Source: Desulfoprunum sp. (GTDB lineage: Bacteria > Desulfobacterota > Desulfobulbia > Desulfobulbales > Desulfocapsaceae). From it: 9,788 nucleotides of DNA. The notes under the pieces are model-generated. The model had not been told where the DNA came from. It saw only the letters and a program-made list of their open reading frames with translations, and did no database searches. The stretch lies in contig JAUYSF010000029.1 of assembly GCA_030696435.1 (NCBI GenBank), positions 1 to 9,788 on the forward strand, read 5' to 3'. Position numbers and translations under genes: made by a program. Positions 1-6,439 of the stretch are shown here, in pieces (within the stretch, counting starts at the first letter, position 1; each line of letters opens with the position of its first letter).

Positions 1-34
1 TGGTCGTGCTGGGCAGAATCTAGTTTAAAAGTGA

Positions 35-47
35 TTGTCAATGACAA
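35..47. promoter_or_regulatory. 13-bp perfect dyad TTGTCA-A-TGACAA upstream of the AI-2E gene
   Basis: TTGTCA (35-40) and TGACAA (42-47) are exact reverse complements around a single A, 26 nt before the preferred start codon. The size and position fit an operator for a dimeric regulator, but the stretch could also be chance in an AT-rich leader. No matching promoter can be judged because the window begins just upstream. Confidence 0.25.
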
Positions 48-60
48 GGGACCCACCCAA

Positions 61-67
61 AAGGAAG
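61..67 (+). promoter_or_regulatory. Ribosome binding site deciding the AI-2E gene start
   Basis: AAGGAAG ends 5 nt before the ATG at 73, whereas the in-frame GTG at 31 has no purine-rich site before it. This favours the shorter protein. Confidence 0.6.
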
Positions 68-72
68 ATGTC

Positions 73-1287
73 ATGCCGAACAATCCAAAGCCAGACCTGG
101 CGCCACACCCGGTTTCATTTTATGTGATACTGGGCGCGGTGTTATTTGCCTTCATCCAAACATTCTCGCTCCTTTCTCCCATTCTGTTATCGTTTCTGCT
201 TGTGCTACTGTTCTCTCTCGCAGTCAATCCGGTGATTTCCCGGATGCGGACTTTGACGGGCGGCAGAAAAATACCGACGGGGTTGGTCGCGGTGGGTTTG
301 ATCGCGGGTATTGCGTTGATAGGCTGGGCCTTATTCGAGCCAATGAAGACCTCGGTCATAAATCTGTCGGAAGCCTTGCCCGGATACTGGGAACGTCTGC
401 AAAAACCTCTGATTAAAATGGAGCAGCAATCAGTGCTTTTCGAGAAAAAGCTGCAGGCCGAAGTCAGCACTGAAATCGCCCAAGACGATTCAGCGGCCGG
501 CAAACCGGAAGCCGGGGCTCAAATCAGCGGATCAGCTCCAGCCAAATCCCCTAAGGAGCCGAAATCGCTTCGTTCCAGTTTGAGTGAGATGTTTCAGGGT
601 TTGCTCGGCAGTTTCACCGCAGGGGCCTTCAACGGGGCGCAGATATTTGTCGTTTTGGTGACGGTTTTTTTCGGTGTGGTCTATATGCTCATGAATCCCC
701 GTCCGATTCTTGGGGCAATGTTTACCCTTGTACCCGAGCAGCACCATAACCAGGCCCTGATCATCATGCAGCGCATCGGCAGATTTGTCCCCGCCTGGGC
801 CGGGGCGACACTGCTGGGAATGCTGACAATCGGCCTGCTGGTATTCCTGCTCATGTGGCCGATCTTTGGCTTCATGGACGCCTTGGTCCTCGGGCTGACT
901 GCGGGTGTTCTGGAAGCTATCCCTTTTCTCGGTCCTATTTTCAGCGCCGTGCCCGCCATCCTGCTCGCTCTCGGCAAAGGAGGGATGACCCCGCTGTGGG
1001 TCGTGCTTGCCTATATTACAGTTCAGGCCTTGGAGAACAATGTCGTTCTGCCTTTCATCATGGCCCGCGGCATGAAATTGCATCCGGTGGCTGTGATTTT
1101 TTCCATGCTCCTGTGTGTAGCCGCCTTTGGCGTGCTGGGTGTTCTGGTCGCGGCCCCTCTGGTGGCAATTGTCAGTATTGTGCACAACGAGCTGTATCGA
1201 AAAGTCTTTCTTCCTACGGTAACAGACGCAGATCTGGATCGTCTGGCAGGGATTGCTTTGCACGAAAAGCAATCTGTTGACACGTGA
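73..1287 (+). CDS. AI-2E family transporter (PerM/YdiK-like membrane protein)
   Basis: Polytopic inner-membrane protein of the AI-2E/UPF0118 family, 404 residues from this start. Hydrophobic segments lie at about residues 14-53, 70-88, 180-208, 240-268, 268-302 and 305-375. The family signature region is clear: a Leu/Gly-rich stretch with LEAIPFLGP near residues 280-288, then QALENNVVLP near 318-327, and a hydrophobic C-terminal pair of helices. A soluble, Ala/Pro/Lys-rich low-complexity linker (about residues 130-167) follows the first helices. An in-frame GTG at 31 would add 14 residues, but AAGGAAG at 61-67 sits 5 nt before the ATG at 73, so I prefer 73. Some family members export autoinducer-2 or exchange ions; the substrate here cannot be inferred. 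It lies 83 nt upstream of the lipid-transport operon on the same strand and could be co-transcribed with it. The family call is secure, the substrate unknown. Confidence 0.9.
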   Translation: MPNNPKPDLAPHPVSFYVILGAVLFAFIQTFSLLSPILLSFLLVLLFSLAVNPVISRMRTLTGGRKIPTGLVAVGLIAGIALIGWALFEPMKTSVINLSEALPGYWERLQKPLIKMEQQSVLFEKKLQAEVSTEIAQDDSAAGKPEAGAQISGSAPAKSPKEPKSLRSSLSEMFQGLLGSFTAGAFNGAQIFVVLVTVFFGVVYMLMNPRPILGAMFTLVPEQHHNQALIIMQRIGRFVPAWAGATLLGMLTIGLLVFLLMWPIFGFMDALVLGLTAGVLEAIPFLGPIFSAVPAILLALGKGGMTPLWVVLAYITVQALENNVVLPFIMARGMKLHPVAVIFSMLLCVAAFGVLGVLVAAPLVAIVSIVHNELYRKVFLPTVTDADLDRLAGIALHEKQSVDT

Positions 1288-1370
1288 TGCGGACAGGCAG
1301 CAATTTCCTGTTTTAAAAGTACTTCAAGGCTGTTTTTCAGATCTGTCAGTAACGACCTCCCGGTGGTCAT

Positions 1371-2489
1371 ATGTCAAGCCAAATCACCCCTGCCAACATC
1401 AGCCAATCCGCTCCCGGACACTTCGTTGTATCCGGTAGCTGGACCGCTCGAACTGTGGCCGATATGAATCAGAAGCTAGCGGCCATTGTTGATTCCGATA
1501 CCCCCGAAGTGCTGGTTGATGGTTCACATTTGCAGGCAATCGACAGTGTCGGTGTCTGGACCCTGCAACGGCAATTCAAAAAAATGCGTGACGCAGGTCG
1601 GTCGATACGCCTGCTCGACTGGCCTCCGCAGTTTCAAAAATTGCTGGATGTCGTCGAAAAGCAGCTCGATATCCCTGTGCCAGCACCACCGCACCACTCA
1701 TTGCTGGAGACAATCGGCAGGAAAGGCGAGGCCGCCTGGCAGGGCATGTTTGCCCTGCTGAGCTTTATCGGTGAATGCGCGCTTGCCCTGCTGCGCATCG
1801 CCCCACAACCAAAGCGTTGGCGCTGGCGACTGGTGCTGAAAAACATCCAGATTGCCGGCTTTGACGCCCTACCGATCATCGGACTCACAGCCTTTTTACT
1901 GGGGATCGTCGTGGCCTACCAGGGTGCAGACCAACTCAGGCATTATGGCGCCAATATCTTCGTGGTTGACTTGGTCGGTTTTGCCATGCTGCGCGAATTT
2001 TCGCCACTCATCACCGCCATCATCATCGCCGGGCGATCAGGCTCGGCCTATGCGGCCCAGATCGGCACCATGGTGGTCACCGAAGAGATCGATGGCATGC
2101 GCACCATCGGCATCGAACCCATCGACTTTCTCGTCTTGCCAAAAATTATCGCCCTGCTGGTGGCCTTGCCATTATTGACTGTTTTTGCCGACGTCACCGG
2201 TGTCTTTGGCGGCATGTTCATGGCCCGCTCGCAGCTCGATATCAACTTTCACGAATTTCTGGTGCGCTTTGGCAGCGTGATACATCTGTCGGCTTTGTTG
2301 GTCGGGGTCGGCAAGGCCTTTGTCTTTGCCGCCATCATCGCCATCGTTGGTTGCTACCAGGGCTTTCGTACCAAAGGGAACGCCGACAGCGTTGGTCGGC
2401 AGACCACCCGCAGCGTGGTCCAGTCCATCTTTATCGTAATCATCCTGGATTCGGGCTTTTCGGTCATTTTCAGCATACTGGATCTTTAA
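1371..2489 (+). CDS. mlaE: MlaE-family lipid ABC transporter permease with N-terminal STAS domain
   Basis: Inner-membrane permease of an MCE-type (Mla-like) lipid ABC transporter, 372 residues. Residues 1 to about 100 form a STAS-like (MlaB-type) domain with the pattern VLVDGSHLQAIDSVGVWTL near 46-65. Residues about 110-372 are the MlaE permease. Its core signature is obvious: MLREFSPLITA, then AGRSGSAYAAQIGTM, then EEIDGMRTIGIEP at about residues 204-248, followed by FLVLPK and membrane helices. In E. coli the STAS protein MlaB is a separate small subunit bound to the ATPase; here it is fused to the permease, a common arrangement outside enterics. The ATG at 1371 has only a weak GGTGG upstream. 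The stop is one nucleotide before the next gene's ATG, so the two are translationally linked. Expected role: phospholipid movement at the inner membrane with the ATPase and MCE protein encoded downstream. Confidence 0.93.
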   Translation: MSSQITPANISQSAPGHFVVSGSWTARTVADMNQKLAAIVDSDTPEVLVDGSHLQAIDSVGVWTLQRQFKKMRDAGRSIRLLDWPPQFQKLLDVVEKQLDIPVPAPPHHSLLETIGRKGEAAWQGMFALLSFIGECALALLRIAPQPKRWRWRLVLKNIQIAGFDALPIIGLTAFLLGIVVAYQGADQLRHYGANIFVVDLVGFAMLREFSPLITAIIIAGRSGSAYAAQIGTMVVTEEIDGMRTIGIEPIDFLVLPKIIALLVALPLLTVFADVTGVFGGMFMARSQLDINFHEFLVRFGSVIHLSALLVGVGKAFVFAAIIAIVGCYQGFRTKGNADSVGRQTTRSVVQSIFIVIILDSGFSVIFSILDL

Positions 2490-2490
2490 T

Positions 2491-3348
2491 ATGCAGAGCG
2501 CAACCAATACGAACACTGCCGCCCCTAACAAGAGCCCGAATATTATAGAGATGCGCGGGGTTAGCACCCGTTTTGGCAGCCATGTTGTCCATGCCGACCT
2601 GGACCTGGAGGTGCGGCAAGGCGAGATATTTGCCATCGTCGGCGGCAGTGGCTCAGGCAAATCAACCCTCCTGCGCGAAATGATCATGCTGCATCGCCCG
2701 GACTCAGGGACGATAAAAGTCCTTGATACCGACGTCCTGGCACTCTCTCCCGGAGAGGCCCATATTCTGCGCCAGCGCTGGGGCGTCATGTTCCAGCACG
2801 GCGGCCTGTTCGGCACGCTCAACGTCCGGGACAATGTCGGCCTGCCGCTGCGCGAACACACCGATCTTGATGACACGCTCATCAATGAACTCGCCGCCTG
2901 GAAGATTACCCTGAGTGGCCTGGAGCCGGAAGCAGGCCTGCAGTACCCGACTGAATTGAGTGGCGGCATGCTCAAACGGGCATCCATGGCGCGGGCGCTG
3001 GCCCTCGACCCGGAGCTGCTGTTTCTCGATGAGCCCACCGCAGGCCTGGACCCAGGTGGCGCCGGCGGCATCGATACCCTGGTGCGCAGCCTGCACGAGC
3101 TCTATCAATCGACCATCGTCATCATCACCCATGATCTGGATTTTTTGTGGCAGGTTACCGACCGGGTCGCCGTGCTGGGTGAAGGTAAGGTGGTCGGCGT
3201 AGGCTCGATGTCGGAACTGGCACAGATGGATCATCCAATTATTCGCGAATACTTCGACGGCCCACGCGGCAGAGCGGCACAGGAGCAGGCGCAGACCCAG
3301 GCCGGAGTTCAACAACACGACAAGGAGCAGCCGTGGACGCAAAAGTAA
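2491..3348 (+). CDS. mlaF: MlaF-type ABC transporter ATP-binding protein
   Basis: Cytoplasmic ATPase that powers the MlaE permease, 285 residues. All ABC motifs are intact: Walker A GGSGSGKST at residues 51-59, Q-loop FQHGGLF at 101-107, signature LSGGM at 156-160, Walker B LLFLDEP at 176-182 followed by TAGLDP, and H-loop His214 in IITHDL. The FQHGGLFGTLNVRDNV segment and the LSGGMLKR form are typical of MlaF/Ttg2A rather than of amino-acid or metal importers. The C-terminus (about 260-285) is Gln-rich, hydrophilic and probably disordered. The ATG at 2491 follows the permease stop by one nucleotide. The 3' end overlaps the MCE gene by 16 nt, and the AAGGAG that serves that gene lies inside this coding sequence. 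ATP hydrolysis is expected to drive lipid transfer; direction cannot be read from sequence. Confidence 0.95.
   Translation: MQSATNTNTAAPNKSPNIIEMRGVSTRFGSHVVHADLDLEVRQGEIFAIVGGSGSGKSTLLREMIMLHRPDSGTIKVLDTDVLALSPGEAHILRQRWGVMFQHGGLFGTLNVRDNVGLPLREHTDLDDTLINELAAWKITLSGLEPEAGLQYPTELSGGMLKRASMARALALDPELLFLDEPTAGLDPGGAGGIDTLVRSLHELYQSTIVIITHDLDFLWQVTDRVAVLGEGKVVGVGSMSELAQMDHPIIREYFDGPRGRAAQEQAQTQAGVQQHDKEQPWTQK
3322..3327 (+). promoter_or_regulatory. Ribosome binding site supporting a GTG start for the MCE gene
   Basis: AAGGAG ends 5 nt before the GTG at 3333. This supports a non-ATG start that overlaps the end of the ATPase gene by 16 nt, rather than a start further downstream. Confidence 0.7.
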
Positions 3349-4271
3349 ACTATGCAGCGGTCGGCGTATTCGTTCTTGCCCTTTGTGCGATATTCATCGC
3401 AGGTATATTGTGGCTTGCCGTCGGCGCCGGCAACAAAAAAGACTATGTTCTGTATATGGCCATCATCAACGAATCGGTGGCCGGCCTCAATGTTGATGCC
3501 CCCGTTAAATTTCTGGGTGTCGATGTTGGCAAGGTGCAGAAAATCCAATTAGATCCGGCCAATCCGCAGGAAGTACAACTGCTTTTCGCGATCGAGAAAG
3601 GAACACCCATCAGAGAAGACACCGAGGCAGTTTTAAAAACACAAGGGTTAACCGGTATCGCCTATGTTGAGCTAAGCGGCAGCACACCGGGCTCACCACC
3701 TTTGGCGGCAGCCGCGCCGGGCCAATACCCGATGATCCGGACCAAACCATCTTTAAGCGCACGACTGGAAAACGTCCTGACCTCAGTGCTTGCCAAGCTT
3801 GACCGGACCTCGACCAACATCGACGCCATGTTTGATGATCAAAATCGGGCTGAAGTTAAAAAAATCCTTGCCAACACCTCGCTTGTGATGAGCACGATTG
3901 CTGCACAACGGCAGGACATCAGCCGATTTATTACGAACGCCGCGAAAACTGCAGATAATGCCGCGCTCGCGGCCCCCCAAATCGAGCCAGTGCTGAATCG
4001 CATCAGCACGGCAGCCGATGCCGTCGAGAAAATGGCCCAGGAGGCGACTCTTGCCAGCACAGACGCCAAAAAAGTCTTTGCCGAAGTGGGTACAGGCGTG
4101 CACCAATTCACCGGCGAAACACTGCCGGAAACGGAGCGGCTGTTAGTTGGACTCAACGCCCTGCTCGTTTCTCTCAGACGCCTGAGCGAGCAAACCGAAC
4201 GCAACCCCAGCAGTCTGCTGCGCGGTCGCCAACCCGTTCTTTTGGGACCAGGAGAAACGATATCGCCATGA
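3333..4271 (+). CDS. mlaD: MlaD family (MCE domain) protein
   Basis: Membrane-anchored periplasmic MCE protein that binds lipid and forms a ring on the permease, 312 residues. One transmembrane helix lies at about residues 7-29 (VGVFVLALCAIFIAGILWLAV). The MCE domain follows at about 38-115, with the conserved run VAGLNVDAPVKFLGVDVGKV and later TQGLTGIAYVELSG. Residues about 130-290 are predicted helical and Ala/Thr/Glu-rich, as in longer MlaD homologues; E. coli MlaD is shorter (183 residues). The C-terminus RNPSSLLRGRQPVLLGPGE resembles the usual ending of these longer forms. The GTG start at 3333 is preceded by AAGGAG. The TGA overlaps the next ATG as ATGA, indicating translational coupling. 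The extended helical region may reach across the periplasm or contact the downstream lipoprotein; that part is inference. Confidence 0.93.
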   Translation: MDAKVNYAAVGVFVLALCAIFIAGILWLAVGAGNKKDYVLYMAIINESVAGLNVDAPVKFLGVDVGKVQKIQLDPANPQEVQLLFAIEKGTPIREDTEAVLKTQGLTGIAYVELSGSTPGSPPLAAAAPGQYPMIRTKPSLSARLENVLTSVLAKLDRTSTNIDAMFDDQNRAEVKKILANTSLVMSTIAAQRQDISRFITNAAKTADNAALAAPQIEPVLNRISTAADAVEKMAQEATLASTDAKKVFAEVGTGVHQFTGETLPETERLLVGLNALLVSLRRLSEQTERNPSSLLRGRQPVLLGPGETISP

Positions 4272-4930
4272 TCACTCTCTCAAGCCAACACAGACTCTGC
4301 CATTTTGGCGCCATGGCCCTTGTGGCATCGCTATTGTGCGGCTGTTCCATGCTGCTTCCTGCCAAATCGCCGACGCCAACGCTCTATTCATTTGATAGCC
4401 CACAACCAGTGGGTCAGACGGTATCAGCAGCACCGGTTAAAATGGGTGCGCCGACGCTTATCGTCAGTATCCCGCGGGCCGCATCTGGTTTTGATAGCCA
4501 GCAGATCATCTATATCCGCCAGGCCCATACGTTCGAATATTTCAGGCAGAGCCAATGGGCTGATGCCCCAGCAGGCATGATTTTACCGCTGATCGTGGCC
4601 GCACTGGAGCGTAGCGGTCAATTCAGTGCTGTCATCCAGTCGCCCACCAGTGCTGTCGGCCAGTTGCGTCTGGATGTTGAGATCGTGCGACTGCAGCATG
4701 AATTCCTGACCTTGCCGAGCCAGGCCCATTTCACCTTGCGGGCGCATCTGCTCGATACTGCAACACGACAGGTTGTGGCCTGGCGCGAGTTTGACACAAT
4801 CGTTCCTTCGGCCAGTGAAGATCCATACGGTGGTGTGCTTGCCGCCAATAGCGCCGTACGGCTTGTCATCGAACAACTTGCCCTCTTTTGTGGGCAGACA
4901 GCCGGTAATTTGCCAAAGATACAGCCGTAA
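4268..4930 (+). CDS. ABC-type transport auxiliary lipoprotein (PqiC/YmbA-like)
   Basis: Lipoprotein of the ABC_trans_aux (DUF330) family, 220 residues. The N-terminus has a short positive region, a hydrophobic stretch and a lipobox L23-C24-G25-C26, so the mature protein should begin at lipidated Cys26. Family-typical segments follow: TPTLYSFDS just after the lipobox, then RAASGFDSQQIIYIRQ and FRQSQWADAPAGMILPLI at about residues 74-104, and a beta-rich C-terminus. PqiC in E. coli is an outer-membrane lipoprotein partner of the PqiAB MCE system. Here the gene sits last in an MlaEFD-type operon, so its product may dock the MCE assembly at the outer membrane in place of MlaC/MlaA; that is inference. 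The ATG at 4268 overlaps the previous stop, with AGGAGA at 4250-4255 (12 nt spacing, slightly long). No convincing rho-independent terminator follows. Confidence 0.88.
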   Translation: MITLSSQHRLCHFGAMALVASLLCGCSMLLPAKSPTPTLYSFDSPQPVGQTVSAAPVKMGAPTLIVSIPRAASGFDSQQIIYIRQAHTFEYFRQSQWADAPAGMILPLIVAALERSGQFSAVIQSPTSAVGQLRLDVEIVRLQHEFLTLPSQAHFTLRAHLLDTATRQVVAWREFDTIVPSASEDPYGGVLAANSAVRLVIEQLALFCGQTAGNLPKIQP

Positions 4931-5115
4931 TCTGTAAAAAGTATGACTCGATCTTGCTGCTAACGTTTTGGAGTCGCAATCACATCTGACATTCTGCTCT
5001 TGTAACCTGAAGCATCGAGGGATTGATATGAAAGTACTACCAGACATGAGGCAGGCCTGGTTAGGCCGGCTTGGGTTGCTCTCATTTGAACTGATTGTGA
5101 CCAAATCCCAACTGT
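4931..5115. other. Intergenic region between convergent units
   Basis: This stretch lies between the end of the lipid-transport operon (+) and the end of a minus-strand gene. It holds a small hairpin, GGCCT(5054-5058)-GGTT-AGGCC(5063-5067), without a T-tract on either side, so it is at best a weak termination site. A + strand ATG at 5029 has a GAGG-like sequence before it, but its frame runs antisense through the gene at 5116-5412 and has no recognisable domain; I do not call it a gene. Confidence 0.4.
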
Positions 5116-5412
5116 TTACTTATTTTTTGGCTTATCTGCTGGTAAAGGGGGTACCAAGTTTGAATTGGAAGGGCATTTTGGTAGCTTGTCGATTCCAGCA
5201 AGCGCTTTCAGTTCCTTCCAACTCGTTGCCGGGCAACTCAAAATCTTCTTGGCAGGCATGCACCACACTTCATAGGTGTCGATCTTTTGAGTTGATAAGC
5301 ACTGTTGGAACTCCTTAACCTCAAGGTACTTTGGAGGGAGTGCGGCAAAACTATTTGTTGCCAGAATAGCGAATATCAAGCCTATGAAGGTGGGGAGTGA
5401 ACGTTTTAACAT
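5116..5412 (-). CDS. Small secreted four-cysteine protein of unknown function
   Basis: Predicted 98-residue exported protein. Residues 1-23 form a classic Sec signal peptide (MLKRSLPTF, a hydrophobic core, then NSFA before ALPPKY). The mature part of about 75 residues has four cysteines at 38, 51, 60 and 80, spaced as for two disulfides, plus the segments YLEVKEFQQC, YEVWCMPAKK and SWKELKAL. The tail is Pro/Lys-rich. The frame is open upstream to 5748, but the upstream codons look non-coding and the signal peptide fixes the start at 5412; an AAAGG lies 9 nt before the ATG. I do not recognise a named family; it reads as a conserved hypothetical periplasmic protein. It is convergent with the lipid-transport operon and has no obvious functional link to it. 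Confidence 0.7.
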   Translation of the reverse strand: MLKRSLPTFIGLIFAILATNSFAALPPKYLEVKEFQQCLSTQKIDTYEVWCMPAKKILSCPATSWKELKALAGIDKLPKCPSNSNLVPPLPADKPKNK

Positions 5413-5744
5413 ACTTTGTGCCTTTAGCTTGCGAATGGGTTGAAACGATTGAGCGAATACGCGAATCAGCAGGTGTGATGTAATAACCATCCCACTTTCA
5501 GGTATTCTTTGCGGTTGCCGCCTTCTTGCTATAAAAGAGCTGCAGATATATCTCATCCGACTATGGTCCGATGTTCCCTGGGAACCGCCGCAGACCCGCA
5601 TGCCAGGTAGTGTCAGGGCTTGGCAAGAATATCCCCAGGCTGACATATTAGTTGTTTTATTGCAATCTGTTAAGGAACTATACACTTGTGAGTTTATCGA
5701 TAAACTGATTAGATCAGGGTCTATGCAGTCATCACTACACACAC
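5413..5744. other. Gene-free stretch with two palindromes and a possible repeat remnant
   Basis: About 330 nt with no convincing gene. It contains GTTCCC-T-GGGAAC at 5573-5585, immediately followed by GAACCGCCG and then GACCCGCATGCCAGGTAGTG. This order loosely recalls the 3' end of bacterial group II introns, but the stem is not well conserved. A 16-nt palindrome lies at 5691-5706. The minus strand should hold the promoter for the 98-residue protein gene, but I see no clear -35/-10 pair. Confidence 0.35.
5691..5706. repeat. 16-nt perfect palindrome
   Basis: AGTTTATCGATAAACT is its own reverse complement and lies between the end of the broken secreted-protein gene and the start of the 98-residue protein gene. 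There is no T-tract of the length expected for a terminator, so an operator or recombination-type site is possible. No function can be assigned. Confidence 0.4.
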
Positions 5745-6133
5745 TCATTCGGCTCCTGCACCAATGAAAATACTGTCGACCTTTTTACCTTGCTTGAATT
5801 TGAATATTAACCCGCCGAAGATGGAACCTGCCACAAAAGATTCAAACTGCTCGCTTTCCTCCTGATTTTTAAAGTGTCCATAGGCTTTGTTAACCTCTTG
5901 TTCAGTGCTACCGATACGAAGTCCTTTTGTGGTCTGCAGACTGCAGGGGGTAGTAACAGTAATAGCCCCGATTCTTTTTGGACGACCCTTTTTCACTGAA
6001 ACCATATCAAGCTCGATCCCGCAATCGGCATATTTCCAATGTTGGTGATATTCGCCGTCAGCACCCATAAGTTGGTCAGGTCCTAGCTTCGCTTTGCAAG
6101 GAATTAATTTATTGACTTCTTTTTCAGGGAGGC

Positions 6134-6137
6134 CTAG
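6134..6137. repeat. Target-site duplication CTAG, left copy
   Basis: This 4-bp copy directly abuts the left inverted repeat; the partner copy is at 6277-6280. A single CTAG is needed in the restored reading frame, where it encodes parts of the Leu-Gly codons. Confidence 0.8.
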
Positions 6138-6276
6138 GAGTCTGTCGGATTATAGTAATTTTTTCTCAGATCAAGGCATTTTCGAAAATTAAGCGCAGCC
6201 ATATAGTTGATATTGCGAGCATTAATTTTCGAAAATAACGCAGAGATGGGGAGAAAGGGCATAATCCGACAGGCTC
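6138..6276. mobile_element. 139-bp MITE-like element with terminal inverted repeats and CTAG duplication
   Basis: The left end GAGTCTGTCGGATTAT (6138-6153) matches the reverse complement of the right end, GAGCCTGTCGGATTAT, at 15 of 16 positions. The sequence outside is CTAG on both sides (6134-6137 and 6277-6280), a 4-bp target duplication. Inside is a second exact 15-nt inverted repeat, ATTTTCGAAAATTAA at 6178-6192 and its complement at 6222-6236, each containing the palindrome ATTTTCGAAAAT. There is no transposase frame, so it must have been moved in trans. A CTAG target and ends beginning GAG-CTGT suggest an IS5-superfamily parent (YTAR-type targets), but that is inference. Excision in silico restores the interrupted reading frame exactly, which defines the boundaries. 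Confidence 0.9.
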
Positions 6277-6280
6277 CTAG
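6277..6280. repeat. Target-site duplication CTAG, right copy
   Basis: This copy abuts the right inverted repeat and is identical to 6134-6137. Confidence 0.8.
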
Positions 6281-6346
6281 GTAAAGCTCTCCTACCTTTT
6301 CCTTTTCATAGACGAAATCTTCAGAGGCAAAAGCAATACCACACAC

Positions 6347-6423
6347 CGCACGTCTGCTTGCTGTCGAGCCGCCTCACGAGCCTGTTCCTCAAAACCTCGC
6401 TGTTTCTCTCGTTCTTCAGCCAT
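6347..6423 (-). other. Possible coiled-coil coding remnant in an alternative frame
   Basis: Just past the SUMF1-protein stop, a different minus-strand frame reads PPQGGDVSVGQ and then, from an ATG at 6423, AEEREKQRGFEEQAREAARQ. This is a charged, Ala/Glu/Gln-rich helix that looks more like real protein than a random frame. It runs into the start of the broken secreted-protein gene in the wrong frame and stops at about 6295. It may be a leftover of a C-terminal extension of the SUMF1 protein lost by frameshift, or of a deleted gene. It has no good ribosome site and I do not call it a functional CDS. Confidence 0.3.
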
Positions 6424-6439
6424 CTGCCCGACAGAAACA

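Larger units (their letters stand above)
5745..6373 (-). pseudogene. Disrupted gene for a secreted/periplasmic protein, split by a MITE insertion
   Basis: Two minus-strand pieces belong to one gene. The 5' piece (6281-6373) reads ...VCGIAFASEDFVYEKEKVGE, the end of a signal peptide and the start of a mature protein. The 3' piece (5745-6137) reads GLPEKEVNKLIPC onward to GAE and a TGA at 5745. Between them lie a 139-bp element and a second copy of CTAG. Removing 143 nt restores ELYLGLPEKEVNK in one frame with no stop, giving about 161 codons. The 143-nt insertion also shifts the frame (143 mod 3 = 2). The upstream end is also damaged: the frame meets a TGA at 6374-6376 before any ATG with a full signal peptide, so the first 10-15 residues are missing. 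The C-terminal pattern (GLRIGSTEQEVNKAYG, then GLIFKFKQGK, then IFIGAGAE) resembles small secreted hypothetical proteins; function unknown. Remaining fragments are probably not functional. Confidence 0.8.

Noticed and set aside
532..1272. 246-residue minus-strand frame antisense to the AI-2E gene
   Set aside because: Its composition is His/Gln-rich as expected of an antisense shadow, and the + strand frame is a clear family member.
1277..1305. TTGACA at 1277-1282 as a -35 box for the lipid-transport operon
   Set aside because: No acceptable -10 hexamer is found at 16-18 nt spacing, and it lies inside the end of the AI-2E coding sequence.
4968..5318. 116-residue + strand frame overlapping the small secreted protein gene, with a GAGG-like site before an internal ATG at 5029
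   Set aside because: It is antisense to a frame with a clear signal peptide and cysteine pattern, and its own translation shows no recognisable domain.
5413..5748. N-terminal extension (112 residues) of the small secreted protein frame
   Set aside because: The extension has no coding character, covers intergenic palindromes and would bury the signal peptide in the middle of the protein.
6134..6346. 70-residue frame starting at a GTG as an independent gene
   Set aside because: Its second half is simply read-through into the MITE; only the first part is the 5' piece of the broken gene.
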